NCBI GenBank assembly: GCA_028015205.1
Contig: CM051520.1
Coordinates: forward strand, 9,148,501 to 9,212,500
Reading direction: 5' to 3'
Length of the DNA: 64,000 bases
DNA from: Mytilisepta virgata
Taxonomy: Eukaryota > Mollusca > Bivalvia > Mytilida > Mytilidae
Position numbers and translations under genes: made by a program. Shown here in pieces: positions 1-13,700 of this stretch. The notes under the pieces were generated by a model. It had not been told where the DNA came from, ran no database searches, and saw only the letters and a list, made by a program, of their open reading frames with translations. How positions within the stretch are numbered: position 1 is the first letter of the stretch; the number at the start of each line of letters is the position of its first letter.

Positions 1-720
1 CTTCTTGTCTGAAAAAACTGGGCCAATTGGAACAAAATTTGGAAGTAATGGTCCTTAGGTCGTCTTCTTTCAGAATTATATCCAATGATCCTGCCTGCCA
101 TCCAACATGGCCACCAGAGCCGAACATAGTTTATCATAGGATCCTTTGGGAAATTTACTTGAAGATCTTCTTGTCTGAAACCACTTGGCCAATTGAAAAA
201 AAAAACTTGGCAGCAATGATCCTTAGGTGGTCCTCTAAAGTTCAGGATCATATCCGATGACCCTGCCTGCCGTCCAAGATGGCCACCAGAGCCGAACATA
301 TTTTAACATGGGATATTATGGGAAATTTACTAAAAGATCTTCTTGTCTGAAACCACTTGGCCAATGGGAACAAAATTTGGTAGCAATGGTCCTCAGGTGG
401 CCTTCTTTCACACTTAAAAATGATGACCCCACTCACCATCAAAGATGGCCACCAGAGCCAAACATAGTTTAACATAGGACCCTTTGGAAAATTTACTTAA
501 AATTTTTTTGTCTGAAACCATTTGGTCAGAAAAAAACATGACAGCAATGGTCCTCTTTCAGAATTGTATCAGATGAGCCTGCTTGCCATCCAAGATGGCC
601 ACCAGGAACAAACAAATTGTAAAATATGACCTTATGGGAAAATTCACTGAAAGATGTTCTTGTTCGAAACCAGCAAACAATTTGGCAAAACAAGTGAGCC
701 AATTGGACAGCAATGGTCCA
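1..720. repeat. ~168-bp tandem array, about 4.5 diverged copies
   Basis: Units starting with cttcttgtctgaaacca occur near 1, 167, 339, 504 and 657 (period 165-172). Each includes tggccaccagagcc and a conserved aaatttact end. Short ORFs across it are products of the repeat. It resembles the core repeats of bivalve pearl/Helentron-type elements and lies in a HIP1 intron. No exon was recognised between 720 and 1730. Confidence 0.85.
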
Positions 721-1730
721 GACTGCAAATCAGGATGGATATAGTCAAATAATTTATTCTGCAAATGATTTCCAGGTGAGCGATACAGGCATCTGGGAGC
801 ATCTAGTTTATTGATAATTCACCTATACATCAAAAGAGCACTTTCCTCACAGTCACCAGAAAAATGACAAAGCATGATTTACATACAAAATTTCCATACA
901 CAACCCAGGCTTCAAATTTGACCTTTTGCAAGGCCATCTAGTCCTCTACTATTGGAGCTAAAAAAGTACTTCCTTGCATAGATCAGTTAGACAAGGCCTC
1001 ACTTTCTGTATAGATATGACAGGAATAAGAGTAACTGTTCAGTAAAATACATTTTATCATAGGTATATGTATCTTCAGTGATGAGATAATTTTAGAAAAC
1101 AGATAATGGACCAGTAGTATTAAAGAAAAAAGTTAAAAGCTATTTTGTACAATGTATGCCCAAAAGATATCCTTGTTTTATATAATTTAGGTGTTGGGCC
1201 GTTTTAACTTTTGCATGTTGTATTAACCTATAATAATTTTGATGTATAATGTAATAGAATTTGTAGCTATTCTGTAAATGGGGAGAAATACAAAGAATGC
1301 CTAAAATAATGGTTTTTTAAATATAGAATTTTGTATTAAGATAGATCGTTTTACATGATATTGATATATTTGATGCTGTCAGATAGTATACGAATAAAGA
1401 ATATACTCACACAAGGATCACAAACAAGAAATTTTGGCCCAGAAACAAAGAGGCAAATTTACTTCACAGTTTGTTACATGTGTTAGAAAGTACTGAATTT
1501 GAAACTACTTGTAGAGCTTATAGCTGTTGAATTTGGAAAATGAATTTTATTCTTTTGAAATCAGTATGATGATAGCCAGCACAATAGAAAATTAGTTTTC
1601 TTTAACTAAAAATTAGTTTAAATCATACAGACATGTTTCAGATTTGCATAATGTGTACACGGTATATAGAAATTGAAGTTTGAATATTTATGCAACTTTG
1701 TAAGAAGTGGTTGTTGTTTTTATTTTACAG

Positions 1731-1792
1731 TTTTGAAATCAGTGTAGAAATGTTGGATTATATGGATGAGATTTTAAATCTACAACATGCAG
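1731..1792 (+). CDS. HIP1: HIP1 exon 1 in window (ANTH)
   Basis: Acceptor ttttacag, donor gtttgt. One base completes the previous codon, then FEISVEMLDYMDE, matching the ANTH segment before the conserved GQCRLAPLI block. The donor leaves phase 1. Confidence 0.9.
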
Positions 1793-4700
1793 GTTTGTAT
1801 TGTACACAAAAGACAGTTTTTATTTCAAACAATTTATATTGTAAATTTTTAACCAAGAAGATACTGTTTCATGATTTTAGATTATCAAAACTTTTTTTCC
1901 TTCTTGATAAATATTCAATGATTGAATATTACATTTGTTGTACTGTTGTCTGTTTGATATCTTCAAAATATAACTTCCCTGAAATTTGCTGTTATGTCTT
2001 TTTCAGTGTTTGGGTCTTTAGATATGTCACGGTCAAACTCCATGACAAACTCTGGACAGTGTCGACTTGCACCGCTAATCCTGTGTATACAGGATTCTTG
2101 TCAGTTGTATGATTATATTGTCAAATCATTGTTCAGATTACATTCTAGTAAGTAATTTATTTATTCTTATTTTAAATATTAAAACACTTTAACACAATAA
2201 ATCTGTGTAAAAAGGACACTCAAGGGTATGACATCAGTCCCCTCCATGTTCATTAATTTAAAGACGTTCATAAAATGATATTTTCTCAGTACCCTTTATA
2301 GCTAGTTTTTATATAGATGTGCCCTTCAGGGTTGACTATATATAACCTGATGTGTAAATACTATTTGAAATAATTATGTTGAATCAGTTAAGAAATAGGT
2401 TAAGTTAAGAAAATCCCCACACTCTCCACAATAAGTTGTAACACTTACCCAAAGTCAAGTTTAGAAAATCAGAATTATAAAACCTTATTGTGCATCTGCA
2501 GGTAGTATGCAACCATTCTGTATTGATATTAAATCCATAAAGCCAAAAGTAAAATGTAGCGTTGATGTCTCATTCCGCCATTTTTTTATCAATATCAAAG
2601 GGAAATAATCCATTAAGAAAAATATGGGTAAATATGATGTTATTTATCAGTGTAAATTATATCATTTACTGTATATCTGTTTGATGAGTTTTTATTGATT
2701 TAAATTGTAGGTCTCCCCCCTGACACATTATCAGGACATCGTGACAGATTTTTATCCATGTACAAAAGGTAACTTAAAATTTAGTCATCCTTTGAATAAT
2801 AATACAAGGCATCACATTTAAAAATTTAAAAATTTACTTTTGATGTTTATACAAATTAAAGATTTGTGGCATTTTGCATTTGTTTCGAAGTAAATGTTGA
2901 AATGAATTTACACACTTTGTGATGTATTAAAGAAGAACTGATTGAGTTAACCGACTTTCTCCTTATTTTCATGGTTCATGGAACAAAAGAAAATTAACAC
3001 TATTAGGTCTTTTTCTGTGTTACAGAAAACCAAAGGATATTGTGCATGTGTCAGTTTAAAAACATTCGTCCAAATGAAACATGGACATAAACTGATACAC
3101 TTATCTTCGAGGATCTTTGTGTGGCCTTGTGTAATGTGCAAGACTCCACACCTGTTCAGGACCATTTAAATTATTTAAGGTTTAAAATGTGGAAATGTAA
3201 AATTTATAAACTGTAGCAGGATTTTGTATTTTATCTACATGTATATTTATAACTTAGAGGAGATACAGAATATTACTTTGTGACAGTAAATTATCATATT
3301 TCTACATTTGAGTTAGTTAAACCTTTAAATTTTGAAGCATGTAAAATTCTAATTATTTCAAGATTTAGATTAGCCATAATAATAGATTATTTACCATAAA
3401 CCCCATATTGACTCCTCACATTCTATTCGTAAGACTCCATAAATTAATAGTACCATTTTCTATGTGAAGTGAGCTTACAGATGTCATGGTCTTGTGCCAT
3501 CTTCAGAGTAAATAATACCCATATACATGTATATATATTCTGAAAGGCCATTATGTTAGCATTGTTTCAATCATGATAAAATAAATAAAAAATATCCATG
3601 GAAACCTAGTTGGCATAGCAACATTTAAAAAATTTTTCATAAAAAAGCTTTAAAAATGTTCAATTTCACTCCAATAAAATTGAGGTCTGATGCAGCGTTT
3701 CAATCCAGTTGAGGCTTAATTTTTCAGATTCTGCATAACATTCCATTACATATGTGGAAAAAAAGGTTTACTTTTCCGGCTCTTTTTTCCACAATTTAAC
3801 TTACCAGTTGAGATGCCTATTATCACTGTCAAAGTTTTACACACGAGACGTTATTACACAAGTCCCAGTTTATTACCTCCCATTATTTGTCAGAAGCAAA
3901 ATCAGTTAATGTTTTCGTATTTTTTTAAACTAAAATCTATCCTCTTTCGGTCAATATTACAATTTTGAGGTTAAGACATTTATTATTTATTTATCATGTA
4001 GTCAAACTTTATCAACTCTAATAATTAATAAAATTTTGGGGGTGCATTTCTCTGAAACTGTGATAATTAATAGAGTCTAACCATGGATGCTAATAATCTT
4101 GGAAAGTCACATGGAAAAAAGAAGGGGAAATTCGTCAACCAGTCAGTGGTGAAGAACAACAAATCACATGGGGGTTATCCAGTTTCTCTCCGACATATCA
4201 GATACCCTTAAAACAGCCAAAGATTAGAGACATTTATGTTATACTGTATTTATAAACCTGATTTCTGTTTCAGATTAAAGCAGTTTTATTTTAGCAGTAG
4301 TAATTTACAATATTTTAAAAATCTAGTCCAAGTTCCAGGTTTACCTGATGTAAGTACATTTGATGTAAAATGAAATTTCAGTTGCTTGAACAGCCTTGCT
4401 ATCTGTAACAAGTTTTCAAGTTGCTTGTTTTGGATTTCTATTTCTGTAGAAGATTTATTTTCCTAACAAATATTTGGCTCAAAATTTTTTGTCCGATTCT
4501 TGTGTGTTTGATCAAAGGACATTCTACTTTACAACTTTTTTTTAATCAGATTTTCCAGTGGAAAAAACTGCCTCGGTGGTCTCGTGGTAGCGTGCTCGCC
4601 TCGAGTGCAGAAAGTCCCAGGTTTAATCCATTGCTGGGTCAAACCAGAGACATTAAAATTGGTATTTGCTGCTTCTCCACCAAGCACGTGGCATATAGGA

Positions 4701-7700
4701 GTAAGAGCACAGAGCTGGTCGGCTCGGAGTCAATGTGTCTGAGTGTGGTAATATGTATTCCTGCAGATATTTACCTCATGAGCTAGCACATTAAAAATCC
4801 TGCTCAGCGTGTCGGTCTAGTACAAATCAGAGATCATATTCATGTCATATTAACAATGTTCTCGTCCTGATATGCACCTGGTTGCCACTGGACGTTAAAC
4901 AATAATTCATTCAACCAGTGGAAAAAATCTGGCTATTATTTTTGGTAATGCATTGTAGGTTGGTGGTTGGTTCTAAATAACGATCAAAGTAAATCTGATA
5001 TGCTGTATTCAGACATCTTCTTTTTTTATTATAATGGTAAAGATGGTAAAAGAATTGTTTGTTGAATCAGTAGTGTTTTTCATTATATTTTACTGCACCT
5101 TTGGCAAAACATGTAGTGCAGACAAAAATAATCAAATCTTTTCTTTTTTTTTTACGATAAATTTTCATCACACATCAGTACTGTTTTAAATACCATGTAA
5201 GTGAAAGTACATAGCAATTAAAGTTTCTTTATATGATTACTTAATTTATCACCGACGTATTAAAAATGTTCATTGATCTTTAAGTGAGATTTATCTTCTT
5301 GTTGAAGATCTTGCTGTGACTTTGAGACAAATAGAACAAATGTACTGTTCCTGAACTGGAACTTTTTGTCACATTGATGTGGTGACATTTAATCCATAGT
5401 TTGGCCACCATATCCTTTCAACTAATTAAATAGAAAAACAAAGTAGTTTAAATGAAAGTTTGATAATTAGAACCAATTTTTTTTTATTTTTTAGGAACCT
5501 CCAAACTTTTTGATAGCATCAGATTTTAGTAAACATGTAAAGCCTGTTGCTGTTGTACCTGATGAACCAGAACCTGACCCCGAGCCTGATGAGGTTGAAG
5601 ATTTGATAGACACCTCAGAAACTCAACCTCCACCACAGGTAAGAATTGTGAAGTGATCCAAATAAATCTTACATTTTTTAAATTTTATATTATGATCAGC
5701 AATCATTTATTTATTACTAAACTTCAGTTTCAAGGTGGTCTCAACAACACTCACCCATTATCTCTTTGGATATGATTTATGGTACACATACAGAATAAAA
5801 TAATTTTAAAAAACCAAGTATTTTTCTGTCCTAGTGAAAATGTTATATTTTTCGTAGCAAAATTTTGAAAGTGTGCTTGCTACTTTAAAAAAAAATCATT
5901 TAAAAATGATTTTGTCCTTGTCAGGTGAATAACTTTGGAAATGGATTTGGTCCCCCTGAAATAGATGAAAGGTAAGATTTTTACATTTTCCATTGTTACA
6001 CAATTCTACTGTACATTTCCCCAGTTCAGTTGATTTGGAAAAAGCAAACTAAGGCTTAATCCAATATAATTCCATTTTTAACCGGATTTTCATAGGAAAA
6101 TATCGGTTATTAAATTGGTGATGTATGGCGGCCGGGCGGGCGGGCGGACGGGCGGGCGGACGGGCAGCTGCCAAACAGTGTCCGTGCAATAACTTATGAA
6201 CTGTTCAACCAAAGCTTTTCAAATTTTAATATGTTGTTACTGATGACAAAATGGAGGTCAAGTTCGATATTGACGATTTTCACTTTCACCGTTCAAGAGT
6301 TATGGTTCTTGAAAGATTGAAAAATGGCTTTTCCAGTGGTGTCCGTGTGATAACTTATGAACTGTTCAACCAAAGCTTTTCAAATTTTAATATGTTGTTA
6401 CTGATGACAAAATGGAGGTCAAGTTCGATATTGACGATTTTCACTTTCACCGTTCAGGAGTTATGGTTCTTGAAAGATTGAAAAATAGCTTTCGCAGTGG
6501 TGTCCGTGTGATAACTTATGAACTGTTCAACCAAAGCTTTTCAAATTTTAATATGTTGTTACTGATGACAAAGTGGAGGTCAAGTTCGATATGGACGATT
6601 TTCACTTTCACCGTTCAAGAGTTATGGTTCTTGAAAGATTGAAAAATGGCTTTTCCAGTGGTGTCCGTGTGATAACTTATGAACTATTCAACCAAAGCTT
6701 TTCAAATTTTAATATGTTGTTACTGATGACAAAATGGAGGTCAAGTTCGAAATTGACGATTTTCACTTTCACCGTTCAGGAGTTATGGTTCTTGAAAGAT
6801 TGAAAAATGGCTTTCCTAGTGGTGTCCCTGTGGTAACTTATGAACTGTTCAGCCAAAGCTTTTCAAATTTTAATATGTTGTTACTGATGACAAAATGGAG
6901 GTCAAGTTCGATATTGACGATTTCCACTTTCACCGTTCTGATATTGACGATTTTCACTTTCACCGTGTGTGTACTTATATACTCTCAAAAATTCCAATAT
7001 TTATCACTTACTATAAATACGAGGTCAAGATTGATTTTTGCCTTTCCATTTCTGAACCCTACAAAACCCTACAAAAATTCATTATATTTCTTTACTTCAT
7101 CCTGTTTGGGAATCCAGATTTGCAAACATCATTTCCATGCAGGAAAATCCGGTTTGCTGTCATTCGACAGCCTCTTGTATATGTTATTAATTTCATTTTT
7201 GTACACTGCCATTCTCACCAATTGATGTACTTTTTCTTAGTCTCAAAAATGGTTTATATCAATTATATACATGTCTTTTAAAGTTTTGAAAGTCTTGTAC
7301 AAAAAAACACAAGGACCATAGTATAACCATACTTGTGTGGATTAAGGTGTTCTCTCCAGAAATTTTAGATAATTCTGACAAGCTGTAACAGTGTTAGACA
7401 ATCTGAAGTTTTAAGTTGAAGTTTTTCTTTTTCCATATCAACCTTTGTGTTTTAATAAAAGCCTTGGATGGTCAAGGATGACCATTTTACTGAATACACT
7501 GGATTTCTGTATTTTAATCAATGTGCATCTATATATTTTTTACAGATTTCTGAGTGTCATTAACAAGTAAGTTGTAATTTTTATGGTTCAGCAATTAAAT
7601 AAACTGTCTTCAAAGCTTTAAATAATTTGGTACATATATTTAAGATAAGATTCATTTTCAATTTTTAGGGATTTATTAATAGAAAGACTTACCCGAGAAA

Positions 7701-10700
7701 TCCAGTATCTGAAATCTGAGATTGAAAGATTGAAAGTAGAGGTTTGTAACTATAGTTCATAAGCAAATTGGAAGCTAAATAACTTTAAAAATTCAGGGTA
7801 TTGCATACTAATTTTTTGCCTCTTTAACTAGAATTCTGTTCCTTAGAATTTTGAATACTTTAACCTTCCTATGATGAACTGATATTGTTGAACTGTTTAA
7901 AAGGCAATAATTTTAGAAGGGAATTCAATATTTGTACATGTTCAGTGTACAAACAATTTTGCTGATAGTTGTAACTTTATACATGTATCCTGTTTTAAGC
8001 GTATTCTTTATTTATTGTATTGATACTGCCAAATCACTTATTTTTGTCTCAATCAATCTTGATGTTTTACCAAAAATCAGATATTTGGAGAATACTTAAT
8101 TCTGTTGTCTAGAATTAAAACATTACAAAATTTGTGTTTCATTAAGGGTCTTAGATTTTCTTTTAAAGCACCTACAAAATCTACACAAATTTGTATACAA
8201 TGGAATAGAATGAATCTACATCAAACATATTTCAGGTAAATGATCAGAAAATTAATTCATCAAAAAGGAAATGTAATACACTTGGCATGAAAAAGCCTTC
8301 ATCAGTAATAGATGTTATACTAACTGTCAGAACTTTGTAAACTGAAATATCTTATGTTTGTATTCATTTTCTTTCACACAGGACCAGAAAATTTTGTCAG
8401 CCCAGAAGGAAGAAATAGCCAGATTAGAGAAAATATTGTCCGAGTTGAGGCTGTCTGCCGATCGTTCCCTTAAGGTTTTCATTTATGATAAATCAGATTT
8501 TTACTAAAAGGATATTGAAATGTGATAAGACTCATTTCTTGGTCAATTAAATGATTAGTGATTAAATTAGAATTCATTTTTGAGATGAGAAAAAAGGTTA
8601 AGAAAGCTCAGTTCAACATGAAAAACAGAAAATGCATTTGACAGGAATAACAACAGTTTGTGAAACAAATATTTGAAAAAATTTCTTTTCTACAAAGTAA
8701 TTGTTTATAAAAACAACAGGACATTTAACTTAGATTTAACACTTTAAACGTGTTAGATTTTTGATAAGATGTACAGCCAAGAAATATCACAAAATTTTAT
8801 TTAATATATCATCATTGATTTAAATGATGCAATGTTAACTGAATTTCAAATGAATGTAAAAATTTATTTTTACAGGACAATGATGAGCTAAGGAAGAAGT
8901 TAGACAAAACAGAATCAGTCCATGTAGGAGCTGCAGCTAAATTGCAAGATGCTGAAAGTAGGATTTTACAAAAAAATGTTTTCCCTAACTAATTTTTAAT
9001 GTATTTTGTAATTGAATTTTTATGATTTAGATTTATAAAATTAGATGATGTAAGTAGATATAGCTAAGTGGTCTAAGTAGTCTGTCTTAATTGTTAATGG
9101 TCAGGAGATGTGAGTTAGAACCCAGCTTAGTGTTTTTCATTGTGCCACTTTTCCAGCCAAAGTTTGTGGTACTTTCATGGTGCTTCATTCTCCAATGATG
9201 TAACAAATTGAGGTGAAACAAAATTAAATAAATAAATATGTGAACAAATTTTAATGAAAATTTGAAGTTGTATAATTAAAATATTTGAAAAAAATCTTTT
9301 TAATAAACAATGGAAATAGACTTTTTATATGGACTTTTTCAGAGCAGTCCAAGGCTTATGAAGAGAAATTCAAAAAAATGAAGGACATTTACCAGAAATT
9401 ACGAGAGGAGCATGTCACTTTGCTACGAACAGTAAGTGGGAATTATGGACTTAAGAAAAAATATCTACTTTAAATGACTTCTGTTGTTTTAATCTTTGCA
9501 AAATTATACGAGTTAAGGTAGATCAATATTAATATGTTTGGTACATCGGTTTTCCTCATTTTTTCCAGGCAGCCTGTTGGATGGATATACTTTGAAATTT
9601 AAAAAATATAGGTCACCGTACATGATTTTGAGATAATTGAGTCTTAATGTTGGTAAATTTTATATAGTTTATTTAGGGAAAATTCAAATTTTTCGTGCAA
9701 TAAAATAAAAAAGAACACTTATCTGACATACTTTCATATTCTTAAAAGAAAAATGGGGTCACCGTTCATTTTTTTTTTGCTTTTTCCAAAAAACAAAAAT
9801 TTCTGCCAATTATCTCCCCTGAAATAATTTTATACATGTAGAATAAAATTTTGTAATTTTGCTATTTATGCATTCTTTTCAATTTTTTAATTTAAATAAA
9901 CTTAAGATATAATTTTTAAATTATATCAAATACTGTTTGCTCATTGAAAATATATATTTACAAACAAATTTATAAGATGCCCGAAAAAGATGCTCAGTGT
10001 ATTTAAAGCATTTAAATCATATTATAAAATAATGGTTGTTAATATAGTTTTGCTGTTGTTTACAGAATTTTTGTTCTGATGATTTAACAGAAAAAAATAA
10101 TCAGATTTTCAAGTGGAAAAAAATTATCTGTTTATTATTAAGATGAAGTACTGTGGATGGATGTGTGGTTACAAACTGTTGATGGAATATCTAGTTGTAT
10201 GTCAATCCACTTCTTGTTTTACTTGTAGAATGCTGATGTTACAAAGAAATTAGATGCAGAAAAAAGAACATTAGCAGAAAAAGAACAATTATTAATGGTA
10301 AAGATATTACTTCAGTCACTACAGTAAACTATTAAATCATTACTACTAAAGATTAAATTAAAATCAGAAAAAAAAATTATTACAGTCTTTCCAAAAATTA
10401 TATTCTTACATTAAATAATTGAATTTTGTTTAAAATATATGTAGATGATATGTATTAGAAAATTGCCAAGTGGAATTGCATTTGTTTTAGTGTACTATTT
10501 TCTTTCTATAATTAATAAAAAAGTTATTGATCACAACATTTGAAAACTTACAGAATAATAAAAAATTTAATCAAAAGTTTAGTGACACTTATCATGATTT
10601 CACGTCTCAGCTTAAACTTTTGCATTTTAAATAATAGGCCCCCTATAAATAAATTCTCTGGTTCTCAGACAATTGATTTTGCAAAAATTGAAAGGTAGGT

Positions 10701-13700
10701 AGGGAATTAAACTAATTTCAACTTTTTAAGTGGGGTGGCAGTGTCTGAGAACGAGATATTTAAGTTTATATGGCCTGAGCATGTATATGTTTTAAATTCT
10801 AATTGTCTTGAAGTTTTCAGTTACCAACTACTGAAACTATGAATGTGCTTTGTTTTTTTTTTTTTTTTTTTTTTAATTGGATATGACAATTTCAAATAAT
10901 GTTTTGTGAAGTTAACATAAAGATTGCACTTCCTCAATTAACCTTACCACAATGCATTGCATGTTAGAATTTTAATTGCATGTGATTTAATTAGGAATCC
11001 AAATCTGAAATGGATCGTATTGAACAAGAAAGAAAAGTAATACAAGAAAGCCTTAAACAAAGTGCCGACAAGACATCTTCTCAATTAGCAATGACGATGG
11101 CCCAAAATACAGATCTACAAACAGATAAAGAGGTTTGCTTTACATTTTTAAATCAGAAAGAACTTTCTTACTCCACAACTTCATCATGGTTTCATTATGT
11201 AAATTTCATAATGAAATCATATGTTTCATTATGTAAATTTCAAAATGAAATCATATGACCTCAAAGTAAATATTTCTTGGTAGCTATATGCTATATGTGC
11301 ACATGCCATCCTTTGAATTACAGCCTTCTTTTCTGCTTTCTTGGTTTTGGTTCCTCTGATTTTTTTTCTCAATCTAAAGTTATCCCTATTATACATGTAT
11401 GAGGTTGTATGCAGTATGACTTTTATTAGAATACATAAACAGTTACTACTGGTACAAAATCATTCTGATTCACACCAGATATTAGGGACTTTTGATGGTA
11501 CATCATGATAATTGAATGCCTCTTTTCTCTCACCCTTCAATTCAGTGATTTTAAATGTGTGTCATCTTTAAGCTGACTGTATACAATAACTGGGAATGTA
11601 TGGCATGATAATGTACTTGTAATTATATGCAAGTATTATTGATAATTCTGTGCATTGAGACCACCCTGAACAATAGCATGATCCCTTTTTTCCCCCTAAA
11701 AATCAGATGGAGTTCATATTGCAGTTGTTGTTAAAATCTTTCCTCTGCATGAAAAATAAACAGCATTTCTGTAATCGTGTGCATCGTGATAGAAGACCGA
11801 CTCATACCTGTGGCATGGTTACAATATAAAGGTATGATTTAGCCATCAATTAAATGAGATGCACACATTTACAGAGTCCTGATTATATGAAGAAAATGGA
11901 AGACATCCATGTTGAGGTATTTATATAATATTTTGTGTATGGTGGATTTTCAGTCATTTTAAAATTCTTCAGATTTGGGAAATATCAAATTTTATCATTG
12001 AAAATTAAGATTTTATTATACATGTAGTTTTGGGAAAAGAGACTGAATGGTTGCAGGAAAATGTTTTGATTATTTATAAGCAGAACTTTGTCTTGTATTT
12101 ATTGTTGGTATGGGTACTTGATGTTGATCATGTGTACAGAGCAAATTACTGCCTATAAACAACATTGTGAAAACACCCCTATCATTTACAAATCTTAAAA
12201 GAGTACCTCATTATACTACTTGTTCACAAAGAGCACTTACTTCTGGTCCCTTATACATAGCTTTGATTATACTGGCTAAAACATTATTAAGGAATATGAT
12301 TAATTATTTTATGATTAGATTAAATGACCCCTAAACCTTGTCACCATGTTACATGTATGATAAATCAGATGTTGTCTCGTGGACATATAATCCATTGCAA
12401 TTCATTTTCTGAAGTAATACATGTATGTTAAAATATCAAATAGTGCCTACAGATAGTTGTGGTTTTCAGATTAAGCCAATGAAGTTCACACTACACCGAC
12501 AGATTAGCCTAAAAGTAGTTGAAGCAAGGTACCAGAAAATGTTGAATGGTAGATGAAAGTGTATTAAAATTTGTAACCCTATAACATATGTGATAGTGAG
12601 AACATATCGCTATACATAAGTCTACAGTCAATGTATGTAGTATAATATGAATTGAGAATTTGAAAACATTTTCCTAAACTTTTTCCAGCATTTAGAAAAC
12701 CAGTTGAAGATGTTGGAGGATGCCAAGTCAAGTTTAATGGCACAGTTACAAACTGCTGAAGATGAATGTACAAATTTACAGACACAGGTTGACCAACTGG
12801 AGGAGGAAAAAAGTTCACAGGAGAGTTCACTTTCAGGGGAGATAACTAGTCTACAACAACAATTAACAGCATTAAAACTGGAAAAAGAAACATTGGACAA
12901 TAATTTAAATCAGCAAATTCAGGAATTAAAGGTAAAAAGTCTCGCTTAATAGCAGAATAATTTATAGTGCCACTTCTGATATTCATAATCTTATATGTTG
13001 TACTATATGCCTTTGTAATTCCTTACCATTTAGAATTTGTAAATACCCCATTTATGTCCCTTTCTAGGGTTTGTGAAGCCAGAACAAAACCATAAATATC
13101 AAATATATTAATCAACAAAAGCCAAGAAAAAAGTCATTATCTTGACACATTCAACATCTAAGGTTTTATTTTGTTTTTTGCCTTCTTTGAGAATGACATG
13201 ATTTGTCATTTCATTTGAACTGTGAATTTATGCTCTTGAAAGTTTTTAATTCTCAGCCTTATAACAATGAGTGATTGGTCTTTTTTTAGGCAAAATTAGA
13301 TCAGGAAATGACAGGCAAGAAGTCAATGGAAGAAGAACTTCGACAACAAATATCAGACTTAGAATCCAAACTTAGTCAGACACAGACAGACAAACAAACA
13401 ACAGAAAAGAAACTAACAGATGATATAGATTTATTACATAAATCAGTATTAGGTAATAATGTAAAAGTAATGTTAAAAAACATTTTTGATTTACTTTTCA
13501 TATATAAATGAAATGATGTTTGGTATGGGGTTCAAGCAGCCACATATACATGTATGAACAAAATGATGTTTGGTATGGGTTCAAGCAGCCACATATACAT
13601 GTATGAACAAAATGATGTTTGGTAGAGGATTCAAGCAGCCCCATATACATGTTGGTATAGGGTTCAAGCAGCTACATATACATGTATGAACAAAATGATG

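Noticed and set aside
1738..1760. Upstream ANTH exons within 1-1730
   Set aside because: Scanned for the expected preceding ANTH residues; none found, so they are placed left of the window.
1690..2112. 140-aa ORF starting at 1690
   Set aside because: Runs through an intron; only 1731-1792 and, in another frame, 2007-2147 are HIP1 exons.
4573..4640. tRNA gene
   Set aside because: It is the head of a SINE: no complete cloverleaf, degraded box B, flanked by a target duplication.
6251..7281. Overlapping ORFs MEVKFDIDDFHF... as a repeat-protein gene
   Set aside because: They are the same 161-bp non-coding tandem unit read in shifted frames (161 is not a multiple of 3), within a HIP1 intron.
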